A DNA stretch of 64,000 nt, taken from positions 1 through 64,000 of the forward strand of contig RFPM01000003.1 in assembly GCA_009926125.1 (NCBI GenBank), in the 5' to 3' direction. Position numbers and translations under genes: made by a program. This stretch comes from Flavobacteriales bacterium. Lineage in GTDB: Bacteria; Bacteroidota; Bacteroidia; Flavobacteriales_D; Crocinitomicaceae. Positions 9,734 through 21,010 of this stretch are shown here, one piece after another. Every line of letters begins with the position of its first letter. The stretch's first letter is position 1. The notes beneath the pieces were generated by a model. The model was not told where the DNA came from, made no database searches, and saw only the letters and a list, made by a program, of their open reading frames with translations.

Positions 9734-10338
9734 TATTTTTGAGTTAAATTCCATTCAAATTGACAAAGATAATCCAAGGTTTCAAGATGTCTTTTTGCTT
9801 CAAATAAATTTTTTCCCCAAGCATAAGTTCCGTGCTTAGAAATAGCAAAACAAGAATGAAGAATTTCCGATTTTCGTGACCAGAGTTCCTTTTCAAAAAA
9901 AGACATGTCCTGACTATTTTCTAAAAGTGGAATTCTCAATTTCGAGAGATGAGAAACTTCTCCATCAAAGCCCTTTTGTATTTCATTTCCCTGAAATTCA
10001 AAATAATTTTTCTTTACTGAAGAAAGTAAAACAGGATAAAGACCATGGCTATGTAAGATAATTTTAGTTTCAGGAAAAAGCTTGTAAATAAAAAGATGAA
10101 TAGCTGTTTCAGCAGATGGTTTAAAAGTAAGATTGTTTCCAGTAAAGTAACCATTTTCATCAATAGGAATAAAATCAATTTCAGCAATTATCCTTTTATC
10201 TATTCCAGAGCGAGAAATCCAAATTTGATTATTCTCGTCAATAAAAGAGTAATTAGTTGACGTAGCTGGAGACCAACCTTTCAGATTATATACCTTAATA
10301 GTTTCAATAAGTTCTTGAATAATTGAATATTTGCTCAT
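9733..10338 (-). CDS. mtnB: methylthioribulose-1-phosphate dehydratase
   Basis: Class II aldolase fold; ATSTNYSF, ILHSHGLYPVLLS, ISKHGTYAWG. Confidence 0.88.
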   Translation of the reverse strand: MSKYSIIQELIETIKVYNLKGWSPATSTNYSFIDENNQIWISRSGIDKRIIAEIDFIPIDENGYFTGNNLTFKPSAETAIHLFIYKLFPETKIILHSHGLYPVLLSSVKKNYFEFQGNEIQKGFDGEVSHLSKLRIPLLENSQDMSFFEKELWSRKSEILHSCFAISKHGTYAWGKNLFEAKRHLETLDYLCQFEWNLTQK

Positions 10339-10398
10339 ATTAAAAAATTGAAAAAAGCATCCATTAGAATGCTTTTACAATGATATTAATTATTTATT

Positions 10399-10848
10399 CT
10401 ATGATTTTAGTAATTCTTCCTTTACAAGTGCAGCCATAATTTTCCCATCTGCCTTACCTGCTAATTTTGCTGACAAAATACCCATTACTTTTCCCATATC
10501 TTGTGGTCCACTAGCACCAGTTTGAGATATTACTGCTATAACCTCAATTTTAATGTCTTCTTCACTAAGCATTTTGGGTAAGAATTCTTGAATTACATTC
10601 GCTTGTAAGAGTTCAACTTCAGCTAGATCTGCTCTATTTTGAGCAATATATAAATCATAGGTTTCAATTCGTTGTTTGTGTAATTTCATACAAATTTTAA
10701 GTGCTGTTTCTTCAGAAACTTCTCCATTTCCAGATGTGCTTTCTAACAAGAGTTTTGATTTGATATCTCTCAATGGCTCCAAACGATCTTTATCTCTTGC
10801 AAGCATCGCTTTTTTTATCGCCTCATTAATCATACTAGTAAAACTCAT
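10399..10848 (-). CDS. GatB/YqeY domain-containing protein
   Basis: 149 aa; AMLARDKDRLEPLRDIKS, QTGASGPQDMGKVMGILSAKLAGKADGK. Confidence 0.9.
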   Translation of the reverse strand: MSFTSMINEAIKKAMLARDKDRLEPLRDIKSKLLLESTSGNGEVSEETALKICMKLHKQRIETYDLYIAQNRADLAEVELLQANVIQEFLPKMLSEEDIKIEVIAVISQTGASGPQDMGKVMGILSAKLAGKADGKIMAALVKEELLKS

Positions 10849-12575
10849 TAGTCTACATTATCATGTAAGAAATTATTACTGCGCAATCCCGATTTCCCGT
10901 CTTCCTCCTCTGAAAGTCCAAATCTTGAAACGGATTCTTCAGAACTTGGAATACTTTGATTTAACGAAATATTTCTGCGAACATAGGCTGGTTCATTTTC
11001 AAAATCAGCAATACCCTCGGCATTTTTTAACTTATTGGTATATTCCATAATTTTAAAAGATCTTTCCTGCGCTATTTTTTGTTGCTCTTCGGGCGTAGTA
11101 TGTTTTACCTCTGAATCGAGCTCCATAATTACTTCATCTTCTAGCATATGTCGAACAATTTCTTCTTTTTCCTCAATTTTAGTTGAGCTTTCAGAAGCAT
11201 CAGAATTAGAAACACCAATATCCCAAGAAAACTCAGGTTGAACATCTTTTTCTTCTGAATTGGAAGTTATTTCATTTTCAAGAAATGTTATTTCTTCTAC
11301 AAAATTTGTATCCTCGTTTACATCTAAAATAGCAGAAGGATTAATCTCTACAGCAGATTCAAAGAGATCAAAGGATTTTTTTTCACCAAAATTTTGTGAA
11401 ATTGATTCTGCAGGAATAGTATTATCAGTTATTTGTTCCGATTTTAAAAAAGGCTCCTCTGAAAACGCATCTTTGGAATTTCCAGAACCTTCAACAGAAC
11501 TAACTGGATTCGTCAAAAGACTTGTGATTTCTTTATTGTTTTCACCATGTAAATCTACAACTTTCCGTTCTGGCGCCTTTTCAAAGCCATTTAATGGTAC
11601 ATCTTTTAAACCAGCTGCAATCAAAGTTATACTGATTTTTTCACCCAATGAACTATCAAGTCCATGACCCCAAATTACATCTGCAGTAGCACCAGCAGCT
11701 TCTTGAATATAATCGGTGATTTCAGTAATTTCATCCATCATCACTTCTTTAGATCCATAGGTAATATTTAATAATACATACCGAGCTCCATCAATTTCAT
11801 TGTCCATAAGTAAAGGAGATGAAAGAGCAGATGTAACAGCTTCAAGAGCACGATTTTCACCTTCAGCACTTGCGCTACCCATGATTGCGTGACCACTATT
11901 TTTTAAGACAGTGTTCACATCGTTGAAATCTACATTTATTACTCCTGTTACAGAAATTACTTCAGCAATTCCTCTTGCCGCTACAGTTAAAATATCATCA
12001 GCATAGGAAAACGCATCTGTAAGAGACATATCTTTTCCAAATTCTCTCAATCTTTCATTATTAATCACAAGAAGTGTATCAACATTTTCACGCATTTTAT
12101 TCAAACCTTCCTCTGCTTGGATACGGCGTTTTTTTCCTTCAAAATTAAATGGAATCGTTACTATGCCAACGGTTAAAATACCTAAATCCTTTGCAACTTT
12201 TGCAATTACTGGAGCTGCTCCAGTTCCTGTGCCACCTCCCATACCAGCAGTCACAAATACCATTTTAGTATTCTTTGAAAGTAATTCGCGAATTTCATCA
12301 ATATTCTCATTCGCTGCTGCCATTCCAACTTCAGGAAGCATTCCTGCACCTCTACCATCAGTTAATTGAGTTCCTAATTGAATCTTATAAGGCACAGGAG
12401 AAATATCGAGTGCTTGACGATCAGTATTACATACAATAAAGTCTACACCAACAATTCCCTTGTTGAACATATGATTTACTGCGTTACTTCCACCACCTCC
12501 AACACCAATAACTTTTATAATTGAGTTATAGTCTCTCGGTAAGTCAAATTCCATTTTCGGCATATCAAATTCCAT
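10848..12575 (-). CDS. ftsZ: cell division protein FtsZ
   Basis: GGGGSNAVNHM, GGGTGTGAAPVIA tubulin signature; long acidic C-terminal linker. Confidence 0.98.
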   Translation of the reverse strand: MEFDMPKMEFDLPRDYNSIIKVIGVGGGGSNAVNHMFNKGIVGVDFIVCNTDRQALDISPVPYKIQLGTQLTDGRGAGMLPEVGMAAANENIDEIRELLSKNTKMVFVTAGMGGGTGTGAAPVIAKVAKDLGILTVGIVTIPFNFEGKKRRIQAEEGLNKMRENVDTLLVINNERLREFGKDMSLTDAFSYADDILTVAARGIAEVISVTGVINVDFNDVNTVLKNSGHAIMGSASAEGENRALEAVTSALSSPLLMDNEIDGARYVLLNITYGSKEVMMDEITEITDYIQEAAGATADVIWGHGLDSSLGEKISITLIAAGLKDVPLNGFEKAPERKVVDLHGENNKEITSLLTNPVSSVEGSGNSKDAFSEEPFLKSEQITDNTIPAESISQNFGEKKSFDLFESAVEINPSAILDVNEDTNFVEEITFLENEITSNSEEKDVQPEFSWDIGVSNSDASESSTKIEEKEEIVRHMLEDEVIMELDSEVKHTTPEEQQKIAQERSFKIMEYTNKLKNAEGIADFENEPAYVRRNISLNQSIPSSEESVSRFGLSEEEDGKSGLRSNNFLHDNVD

Positions 12576-12594
12576 AATATTATTTTAATAGTAA

Positions 12595-13929
12595 TTAATT
12601 TTCATCTGTAAAAAATCCTTGTGCTTTAGTTAAAAACTTATCAAAAAAAGTTCCTCTTCGTTCTCTATTTGAGTGCTTTGTAACTTCTTCTTTAATAGCT
12701 TTAGTAACCACAGGTTCCTTTGTATCATCTAGCTTTTTAAATCCTTGCAAAACCAAACCAATTCCAGTAGAGAACATTGGACTTTCTATGCCTTCAATAT
12801 CATTTGAATTAGCAAGATGCTCTGTTGGATATCCAATTCGAGTATCCATTCCTGTCATATATTCAAACAATTGCGTTAAATGCTTTAATTGTGCACCGCC
12901 TCCAGTAACTACAATTCCACCTATTAACTTTTTACTGTAGCCAGAATTTTTAATTTCATAATTCACCAACTCAATTATCTCTTCCATTCTAGCTTGAATG
13001 ATATTTGACAAGTTTTTAAGAGTAATCTCTTTTGGTTCTCTCCCTCGTAATCCTGGAATGCATACTACTTCATTTTCTCTGTTTTCAGAAGCACTTGCAC
13101 TGCCGTATTTTATTTTTAATGCTTCCGCGTGGCGAGATAGGATTTTACAACCCTCTCTTATATCGTTTGTAATAATGTTTCCACCAAAAGGAATAACTGC
13201 AGTATGACGAATAATTCCATCCTGAAATATAGCAATATCAGTTGTACCTCCGCCTATATCTACTAAAACAATTCCAGCTTCTTTTTCTTCATCACTTAAA
13301 ACGGCATCTGCAGAAGCAATAGGTTCAAGAATAATATCACGCACATTCAAATTCGCTCTTTCAATGCACCTTTTAATGTTCATCACATTATTAATTTGCC
13401 CGGTAATAATATGAAAATTTGCTTCTAAACGAACACCAGCCATTCCAATAGGTTCTTTTATTTCCGGAGAACCATCGACAATGTATTCTTGAGGAATAAC
13501 ATCAATAATTTCTTCTCCAGGAGGCATAACCATTTTATGCATATCGTCAACAAAGAAATCAATATCTTCCTGAGAAATCTCACTTGTATTATCCCTTTTT
13601 GTATACATTCCCCTGTGCTGAATACTTTTTATATGCTGTCCAGCTATTCCAACATAGACATTTTTTATTGTCAAAGTTCCCTCTTTACATAATTGAGCAG
13701 CATTTACAGCAGCTGTTATAGACTGAACTGTTTTTTCAATATTTGCAACAACGCCGTGCATTACTCCCATGGATTCACTTTTACCCATTGAAATAATTTC
13801 AATTTTATTATGTTCATTTTTACGACCAATAAAACAGGCAATTTTAGTTGTTCCTATATCTAAGCCAACAATAACACGAGTATTACCTTGTCCGCTATCT
13901 TCTTTTTCTACAAACGATTTGTCCTTCAT
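12595..13929 (-). CDS. ftsA: cell division protein FtsA
   Basis: VGLDIGTTKIACFIG, DIGGGTTDIAIF actin-like ATPase; dcw context. Confidence 0.96.
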   Translation of the reverse strand: MKDKSFVEKEDSGQGNTRVIVGLDIGTTKIACFIGRKNEHNKIEIISMGKSESMGVMHGVVANIEKTVQSITAAVNAAQLCKEGTLTIKNVYVGIAGQHIKSIQHRGMYTKRDNTSEISQEDIDFFVDDMHKMVMPPGEEIIDVIPQEYIVDGSPEIKEPIGMAGVRLEANFHIITGQINNVMNIKRCIERANLNVRDIILEPIASADAVLSDEEKEAGIVLVDIGGGTTDIAIFQDGIIRHTAVIPFGGNIITNDIREGCKILSRHAEALKIKYGSASASENRENEVVCIPGLRGREPKEITLKNLSNIIQARMEEIIELVNYEIKNSGYSKKLIGGIVVTGGGAQLKHLTQLFEYMTGMDTRIGYPTEHLANSNDIEGIESPMFSTGIGLVLQGFKKLDDTKEPVVTKAIKEEVTKHSNRERRGTFFDKFLTKAQGFFTDEN

Positions 13930-14692
13930 ATTTTACACTTATTTCATCATATTTATCCCAACCTTCATAGGGCATTGCTTCTTCATAAAAAACCTTCAAT
14001 CGATCAAACTTTTCTTTTATTTCTTGTTCTGAATATGCAGAACCAAAAATTATTTTTTGATCGCCGAGCAGCGGAATTAATATAAAATCGCCATTTTTTA
14101 CCAAATACACTTGGCCAATAAGTTTTGACATTAATGTATCCTTACAAACATAACTTGAAATTCGATAGATTTCATCAATTTTTCTAATACTTTTCAATGA
14201 GTCGTTGTTGATAATTTCTGGCACTGATTTATGGGAAAACTTGTCCTTTATAAAGCCTGAAAATATAAGTACACGTGCAGTATGAAGATCAGATCGATTC
14301 ATCATAAATCCGTCGTCATCGATATAAAAACTTTGACCATAAGAATTGAAAATACGAGCAATGGGTTTTCTCAATTCAATTTTTAAAAACCATTTCATTC
14401 CAATCTGTCGATAGGCCTTTACATTTTTTACCTCTGTCATTTGAGCAATAGCCTTTTCAATTTTATGTATATTAATAGCATTATTCTGCTGACCATCAAA
14501 CACCAACCTGAGAAATCTTAAACGATCCCACAATTCCTTTTCTGTTAGAAATGTATTTTCTCCTTCAACATGTATCGAAATTTCAGGATTTATAATTTTT
14601 TTATTATTTTCTTGCTGATTTGAGAAAACAAAAACGGTAATTACACCAGCTCCAAGAAATATCCATAAAAGAATTTTCAACCATTTTTTCAT
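13895..14692 (-). CDS. ftsQ: cell division protein FtsQ
   Basis: Single N-terminal TM and POTRA/FtsQ-like layout between ftsA and murC. Confidence 0.8.
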   Translation of the reverse strand: MKKWLKILLWIFLGAGVITVFVFSNQQENNKKIINPEISIHVEGENTFLTEKELWDRLRFLRLVFDGQQNNAINIHKIEKAIAQMTEVKNVKAYRQIGMKWFLKIELRKPIARIFNSYGQSFYIDDDGFMMNRSDLHTARVLIFSGFIKDKFSHKSVPEIINNDSLKSIRKIDEIYRISSYVCKDTLMSKLIGQVYLVKNGDFILIPLLGDQKIIFGSAYSEQEIKEKFDRLKVFYEEAMPYEGWDKYDEISVKYEGQIVCRKRR

Positions 14693-16086
14693 TCTGCAGT
14701 AGTTAAATTTGAAGATAATATTTCCTTTAAGGGAGCAACTATTTTATCAATGTCACCTGCTCCAATCGTCAGTACAATTCCTTTATCAAATTGATTAAAA
14801 TATTGTAAGGCTTCAGAAGGCGACAATAAAAATTTCTTTGGTAATTCCACTTTAGAATATAGCCAAGCGCTTGAAATACCATAAATTGGTTCTTCTCTTG
14901 CTGGATAAATTGGCAATAAGATTAATTCATCCAATTTTGATAATTCTGCAGCAAATTCCATAGCAAAGTCTCTCGTTCTAGAAAATAAGTGCGGCTGAAA
15001 AATTCCTGTAATTTTTTTATTGGGATACAAATTTCGTGCTGATTCAATTAAAACCTTCAATTCATTTGGATGATGTGCATAATCATCGATAAAAACCAAG
15101 TCCTCTGTCCGAATTTGATAATCAAATCGTCTTTTCACTCCTGTAAAACTTGAAAGTCCATTTCGAATTTCTAATTCACTCATTCCTAAAGAATCTAAAA
15201 GTGCTATACAAGCGAGTGCATTCTCTGCATTATGAGAGCCTGGTATTCCCAACTTAACATTTTGCCAAAAATTTGTTTTTAAACGTACATCCGAAAAAAT
15301 AAAGCCATCTCGAAAAACTAAATTATTCATGCTATAATCTGCCGTTTCAGAATGAAGAGCATAGGATACTTTTTTGGCTAATGTTGGAAGATTTAAGCCC
15401 TCCTTTTCAATCAAAAAGCCACTTGGCTCAATTTTCATAGCATATTGTCGGAAACCTTCATTAAATTGTTCTATACTCCCATAAATATCTAAATGATCAG
15501 GATCTACACCCGTCACAACACTTGAAAAAGGGGAAAGCTTTAAAAAAGATCGATCAAACTCATCCGCTTCAACAACTGTCCAATCGCTTGTCTGAGAAAG
15601 CACCAAATTTGAATTAAAATTAGTAGCAATTCCGCCTAAAAATGCATTGCATTTCCATGAAGAGTGGTCTAAAATATGAGCAAGCATAGAGCTAGTTGTT
15701 GTTTTTCCATGCGTTCCAGCGACACATAATCCTTTTGATTGTCGTGTTATAATTCCTAGCACTTCCGCACGTTTATAAACTGTAAACTCATTACTAATAA
15801 AATAGACAAGTTCCTTCATGTCCTCCGGAATTGCTGGAGTAAATACCACAAATGTTGTCGTCTTATTTTTAAATTCATTTGAGATTTCTTCCCCTAAATC
15901 TTCGTAATGAATTTGACAGCCTTCTGCCTCTAATTTACTTGTTAAATCGCTAGCGCTTTTATCATAACCAGCGACTTTAAATCCTAAATTATTAAAATAC
16001 CTTGCAAGAGCTGACATTCCAATTCCACCAATACCTATAAAGTAGACATTTTTAAAATCACTAAATAGATTTTTATTTTGTTCCAT
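14689..16086 (-). CDS. murC: UDP-N-acetylmuramate--L-alanine ligase
   Basis: GIGGIGMSALARYF, CVAGTHGKTTTSSMLAHIL, DDYAHHPNE. Confidence 0.97.
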   Translation of the reverse strand: MEQNKNLFSDFKNVYFIGIGGIGMSALARYFNNLGFKVAGYDKSASDLTSKLEAEGCQIHYEDLGEEISNEFKNKTTTFVVFTPAIPEDMKELVYFISNEFTVYKRAEVLGIITRQSKGLCVAGTHGKTTTSSMLAHILDHSSWKCNAFLGGIATNFNSNLVLSQTSDWTVVEADEFDRSFLKLSPFSSVVTGVDPDHLDIYGSIEQFNEGFRQYAMKIEPSGFLIEKEGLNLPTLAKKVSYALHSETADYSMNNLVFRDGFIFSDVRLKTNFWQNVKLGIPGSHNAENALACIALLDSLGMSELEIRNGLSSFTGVKRRFDYQIRTEDLVFIDDYAHHPNELKVLIESARNLYPNKKITGIFQPHLFSRTRDFAMEFAAELSKLDELILLPIYPAREEPIYGISSAWLYSKVELPKKFLLSPSEALQYFNQFDKGIVLTIGAGDIDKIVAPLKEILSSNLTTAE

Positions 16087-17188
16087 TTTCTATTAAACTA
16101 TTTTCGAATGCATCTACAATATCAGCAGTAGCATTTAATTTTTGTATTTTTTTTATCTCAATAGAAAGAAGCTCACATTTTTCTTTTTGCTTCAATAAAT
16201 CCAATGCAATCTTGAATAAGGAGTCAGGTGCTTCAGAATCAGCAATTAGAACTGCAGCATTTTTTGCAACTAGTGCATTAGCATTTTTTGTTTGGTGGTC
16301 TTCGGCAACATTTGGAGAGGGCACAAGAATTAATGGTTTTTCTACGATACATAATTCAGAAACTGAAATGGCACCAGCACGCGAAATAATTAAATCGGCA
16401 GCAGAATAAGCCAAGTCCATTCGTTCAATAAATTGATACAAACAAATATTCTTTAATTCTTTATCCTTTAAATCAATAAGAAGTTGAGAATGGTATAATT
16501 TACCACACTGCCATATAATCTGTACTCCTGAATTCATTATTTCTGCAAGATTTTTTTGAACAGAAATATTAAGGGTTTTAGCACCTAAACTTCCCCCAAT
16601 AACCAATATTGTAGGTTTTTCAGGGTCTAAGCCAAAAAAAGAACATGCCTCAGCTTTGGATTTCAAACTAGCTGAAAATTCTTTGCGAATTGGATTTCCA
16701 GTTAATACTACTTTAGAATTTGGAAAAAATCGTTCCATTCCCTCGTAAGCGGTACAAATACAAGCAGCTTTTTTGGCTAAAATTTTATTTGTTTTTCCTG
16801 GAAACGAATTTTGTTCTTGAATTACCGTGGGCATTTTCAAAAAATTTGCCATCATCAATGTCGGACCACTTGCATAGCCTCCAACACCAATAACAATTTG
16901 GGGCTTAAAATCGATAAGAATTTTTCGAGCTTTTAATAAACTTCCAAGAATTTTAAATGGAAGTAGGAGATTTGAAAAGGAAAATTTTCGTTGAAGACCA
17001 GCTATCTTCAAACCCACGATATCGTAGCCCGCTTGAGGGACTTTTTCCATCTCCATTTTCCCTCTAGCGCCGACAAAAAGAATTGAAGCGCTTGGATTGC
17101 GTTTTTTTATTTCATCTGCGATTGCAATCGCCGGAAAGATATGTCCTCCTGTTCCTCCTCCTGATATAATTGCACGTTCAATCAACAT
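16073..17188 (-). CDS. murG: UDP-N-acetylglucosamine transferase MurG
   Basis: SGGGTGGHIFPAIAIADEI, GVGGYASGP, ISRAGAISVSEL. Confidence 0.97.
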   Translation of the reverse strand: MLIERAIISGGGTGGHIFPAIAIADEIKKRNPSASILFVGARGKMEMEKVPQAGYDIVGLKIAGLQRKFSFSNLLLPFKILGSLLKARKILIDFKPQIVIGVGGYASGPTLMMANFLKMPTVIQEQNSFPGKTNKILAKKAACICTAYEGMERFFPNSKVVLTGNPIRKEFSASLKSKAEACSFFGLDPEKPTILVIGGSLGAKTLNISVQKNLAEIMNSGVQIIWQCGKLYHSQLLIDLKDKELKNICLYQFIERMDLAYSAADLIISRAGAISVSELCIVEKPLILVPSPNVAEDHQTKNANALVAKNAAVLIADSEAPDSLFKIALDLLKQKEKCELLSIEIKKIQKLNATADIVDAFENSLIENGTK

Positions 17189-17200
17189 AAATACACTTCT

Positions 17201-18391
17201 TTAAGATACAAAAACACCCTCTTCCTTTTTTCCCTTTTGTATTTGATTGGAAAAAGATTGGATTACTCCAATTGAAATACAAGCCATAATTAATGCTGAA
17301 CCACCCATAGCAAGAAAAGGCATATTTTGACCTGTAACAGGAAAAACTCCAGTACAAACTAACATATTAATACTTGCCTGTGTTAGTAAATGAACCCCGA
17401 TTCCCATAGAGGCGTAAGTTTGGAATAAATCATCTGTTTTCAATGAAATACGAATAATTCGAAACAATAAAATAAGGTAAAGCAAGACAAGAAAAAAAGA
17501 AGAAAATAAGCCAAATTCTTCTACAAAACTTGCATAATAAAAATCCGCATAAGCTTCTGGCAAATATTCTTTTAATTTACCATCACCAACACCTTGTCCA
17601 AACAAAGAACCATTGTGAATAGCCAACTGGGCGTTATTTGATTGCGCATTGGCAATGTTACCCATATCATTTTCAACACGTTGATTGAATCTGCTTACCC
17701 AAGTATCATAGCGAGGTAAAAGATTAAGCTGAGGAACAGTTACATGAATACCAATTACAAGCGCAACTAATCCAATTCCACCTGCAGCTAATGTTGTAAG
17801 TTTTAAAAAAGGAACTCTTCCAATAAACAGCATTGCCATTGAAAGTAAAAAGAGCATGGCGGCGGTTGAGAAATTATCTTTTATAATAAGTCCACAAATT
17901 AATAATATTGGAATCATTAAGGGAACAATTCCTTTTTCCCAATCATTCAATAATTCCTTTTTTCGGACAAGTAAACGAGAAATATATAGAATCAAGGCAA
18001 GCTTTGCAAAGTCAGACGATTGAAACGTTAAGCCAATAAATGGAATACGGATCCAACGGCCTGCGTCATTTACTTTTGCACCAAAAAAAATGGTAAAAAG
18101 CAGCAAAGCAAGTGCAATATAATAGGCAAATTTTGAAAGTTGATAGATGTATTTTGAGTCGACTCTATGAATAAAAAACATAGAGGCAAATCCCAATAAA
18201 ACATAGATAAAATGCTTAAAAAGATATTGAAAAGGTGTTCCTCCCTCAATTTTTACAAGTATAGGCACAAAACTATACACTGTTACCAAAGAGAAAGCCA
18301 TCATTAAAATCGTAATAATCCATATTACAGGATCACCTTTAAGGTATTTTAAATAGGATCTTAAATTGGGGTTAATATCTTTTATTTCCAT
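17201..18391 (-). CDS. ftsW: lipid II flippase/polymerase, FtsW/SEDS family
   Basis: Multi-TM SEDS protein; FQSSDFAKLALILYISRLL; PVTGQNMPFLAMGGSALI. Confidence 0.93.
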   Translation of the reverse strand: MEIKDINPNLRSYLKYLKGDPVIWIITILMMAFSLVTVYSFVPILVKIEGGTPFQYLFKHFIYVLLGFASMFFIHRVDSKYIYQLSKFAYYIALALLLFTIFFGAKVNDAGRWIRIPFIGLTFQSSDFAKLALILYISRLLVRKKELLNDWEKGIVPLMIPILLICGLIIKDNFSTAAMLFLLSMAMLFIGRVPFLKLTTLAAGGIGLVALVIGIHVTVPQLNLLPRYDTWVSRFNQRVENDMGNIANAQSNNAQLAIHNGSLFGQGVGDGKLKEYLPEAYADFYYASFVEEFGLFSSFFLVLLYLILLFRIIRISLKTDDLFQTYASMGIGVHLLTQASINMLVCTGVFPVTGQNMPFLAMGGSALIMACISIGVIQSFSNQIQKGKKEEGVFVS

Positions 18392-18418
18392 TTTAGTTAT
18401 AAATCAATAAATTTTCAA

Positions 18419-19762
18419 TTACAACTTTCTAACCGCCTGCTTGAATTGATTTCCTCGGTCTTCATAGTTTTCAAATAAATCAAAACTTGCGCAAGCTGGA
18501 GAAAGTAAAACTGTTTCATTTTTTTTCGCTAAACGATAAGCATAAGCAACTGCCTCTGTTGCAGATCCAGCTTCTACAATCGTTTCTACAAGGTGACCAA
18601 AAGCCTTGATGATTTTTTGATTGTCAATGCCAAGACAAATAATTGCTTTCACCTTGTCCTTTACCAAATTACTTAATTCGGAATAATCATTTCCTTTGTC
18701 CACACCACCCATAACCCAAACAACGGGGTTTTCCATTGTTTCCAATGCATACCAAGTTGAATTTATATTTGTGGCTTTGGAGTCGTTTATAAATTCAATT
18801 CCATTTACTTTCGCCACAAATTCAAGGCGGTGCTCAACATTTTCGAAGTCCTCAAGACTTTCACGCACAACACTCTTGCGAATTTCAACAATGCGTGCAG
18901 CAATCCCTGCTGCTAACGAGTTTTGGGTATTGTGCTTACCCTTCAAAGCTAATTCGTGAATTGACATAGTTAATTGGTCTTTTATATTGATTATTAGTTG
19001 ATTATTTACAGCGTAAGCACCTACTTTTATTTCTTCTTTCAATGAAAAAGGTGCAAGATTCATTGAAAGCTTTCTTTTTGATAATTCTTCTCTAATTATT
19101 GGATCATCATAATTGTAGATAAACCAATCCTCGTGATTTTGATTATTGAGAATTCTAAATTTTGAATCCACATATTTTTGCATTTGATTTTCATAGCGAT
19201 CCAGATGATCTGGTGTTATATTTGTAAGTATTCCGATGTCAGCTTTGAAATCAAACATGTCATCCAATTGAAAAGAACTCAGTTCAATCACATACCAATC
19301 GTGGTCGCCTTCTGCCACTTGTTTCGCAAAACTTTTTCCAACATTTCCTGCTAAGCCAACATCCCATCCTGCTTTCTTCAAAATATGATGGGTAAGCATT
19401 GTTGTAGTTGTTTTCCCGTTACTTCCTGTAACACAAATAGATTTTCCTCTGGTGTAGTAGCCAGCGAATTCTATTTCAGAAATTATCTTGACTTGCTTAT
19501 TTCGAAGAGCGCGCATTAAGTCGGTTGTTTCAGGAATTCCCGGAGACTTAACAATGAGCTCAGCTTGAAAGATACGATCTGTAGAATGTGTATTTTCTTC
19601 CCATTCAATTTGATTATTGTCTAACTCTGTTTTATAATCCGCTTTGATTTTTCCTGCGTCTGAAACAAAAACATTCCATTCTTGTTTTTTTGCAAGAAGA
19701 GCTGCACCAACGCCACTTTCGCCAGCGCCCAAAATAACAATATGTTTATTTTTACCCTCCAC
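18419..19762 (-). CDS. murD: UDP-N-acetylmuramoyl-L-alanine--D-glutamate ligase
   Basis: LGAGESGVGAALLAK, CVTGSNGKTTTTMLTHHIL, NDSKATN. Confidence 0.96.
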   Translation of the reverse strand: MEGKNKHIVILGAGESGVGAALLAKKQEWNVFVSDAGKIKADYKTELDNNQIEWEENTHSTDRIFQAELIVKSPGIPETTDLMRALRNKQVKIISEIEFAGYYTRGKSICVTGSNGKTTTTMLTHHILKKAGWDVGLAGNVGKSFAKQVAEGDHDWYVIELSSFQLDDMFDFKADIGILTNITPDHLDRYENQMQKYVDSKFRILNNQNHEDWFIYNYDDPIIREELSKRKLSMNLAPFSLKEEIKVGAYAVNNQLIINIKDQLTMSIHELALKGKHNTQNSLAAGIAARIVEIRKSVVRESLEDFENVEHRLEFVAKVNGIEFINDSKATNINSTWYALETMENPVVWVMGGVDKGNDYSELSNLVKDKVKAIICLGIDNQKIIKAFGHLVETIVEAGSATEAVAYAYRLAKKNETVLLSPACASFDLFENYEDRGNQFKQAVRKL

Positions 19763-19765
19763 AGT

Positions 19766-21010
19766 TTAACGTAATTTCAATGTTACAATCGTTATAACAG
19801 CCAATAAAACAGCAATAATCCAAAAACGCGCAACTATTTTTGCCTCATGAATTCCTTTCTTTTGATAATGATGGTGCAAGGGTGCCATCAAGAAAATTCT
19901 CCTGCCTTCACCGAACTGTTTCTTTGTGAATTTGAAATAACCCACTTGCAGTATTACCGATAGATTTTCAATTAGAAAGATGCCACACAAAACTGGTATA
20001 AGTAATTCCTTTCGTATTGAAATTGCAAAGACAGCAATAATTCCTCCCAATGCTAGACTTCCTGTGTCTCCCATAAAAACTTGGGCAGGATAGGAATTAT
20101 ACCATAAAAATCCAATACATGCACCCACAAAAGCGGATATAAAAACCACTAATTCTTCAGCATTTGGGATGTACATGACATTCAGATAATCCGCAAACTT
20201 ATAATTAGAGCTAACGTAAGCCAATACTGCTAATGCAATTCCAATAATTGCCGAAGAACCTGTTGCTAAACCATCTAAACCATCCGTCATATTTGCACCA
20301 TTGGAAACAGCAATTACAATAAAAATGACTATCGGAATAAAAAGTAGCCAGCCATAAGATTTATGAGAATCGCCAATCAACCAATTGTAATTAAACTCAT
20401 TCCCCTTCATAAACGGAATTGTGGTTGTCATATCATCCGTTTTAATCCATTTATAATTCTCCCCTTCATTTTGAATATGTCTTTGCGTTACAAAAGCTTC
20501 ATTCATTTTTAAGCGATAATTCAAAGCAACTCTTTTATGAACAACTACCTCATCAGAAAAATAAAGGATACAACCTACTATTAAACCAACTCCTATTTGT
20601 CCTATAATTTTAAAACGACCTTTTAAACCCTCCTTGTTTTTCTTAAAAACCTTAATGTAATCGTCTAAAAATCCAATTAACCCAAGCCAAATGATTGAAA
20701 TAATCATTGTAATAACATATACATTTTGGAGCTTAGCAAATAACAAGGTTGGTATTAAAATTGCTGCAAGAATTATGATTCCACCCATTGTTGGCGTTCC
20801 TGATTTTTCAAGTTGCCCTGATAATCCTAAATCACGAACCGTTTCACCGATTTGCTGATTACGCAATTTATTGATTATGCGTTTACCGAAATGAATCGAC
20901 ACAAAAAGAGACATAAGCAAGGCCATTGCAGCACGAAAGGAGATGTAATTGAATAAACCTGCACCTGGAAAATTGAACTTATCGAGGTAATCAAAAATAT
21001 AGTATAGCAT
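19766..21010 (-). CDS. mraY: phospho-N-acetylmuramoyl-pentapeptide-transferase
   Basis: [37 protein letters not shown]. Confidence 0.97.
   Translation of the reverse strand: MLYYIFDYLDKFNFPGAGLFNYISFRAAMALLMSLFVSIHFGKRIINKLRNQQIGETVRDLGLSGQLEKSGTPTMGGIIILAAILIPTLLFAKLQNVYVITMIISIIWLGLIGFLDDYIKVFKKNKEGLKGRFKIIGQIGVGLIVGCILYFSDEVVVHKRVALNYRLKMNEAFVTQRHIQNEGENYKWIKTDDMTTTIPFMKGNEFNYNWLIGDSHKSYGWLLFIPIVIFIVIAVSNGANMTDGLDGLATGSSAIIGIALAVLAYVSSNYKFADYLNVMYIPNAEELVVFISAFVGACIGFLWYNSYPAQVFMGDTGSLALGGIIAVFAISIRKELLIPVLCGIFLIENLSVILQVGYFKFTKKQFGEGRRIFLMAPLHHHYQKKGIHEAKIVARFWIIAVLLAVITIVTLKLR

Noticed and set aside
10676-11667. Plus-strand ORFs opposite yqeY/ftsZ (10676..11050, 11035..11241, 11260..11667)
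   Set aside because: Antisense to the well-supported ftsZ and yqeY genes; low-complexity Ser/Phe-rich peptides typical of spurious reverse-frame ORFs.
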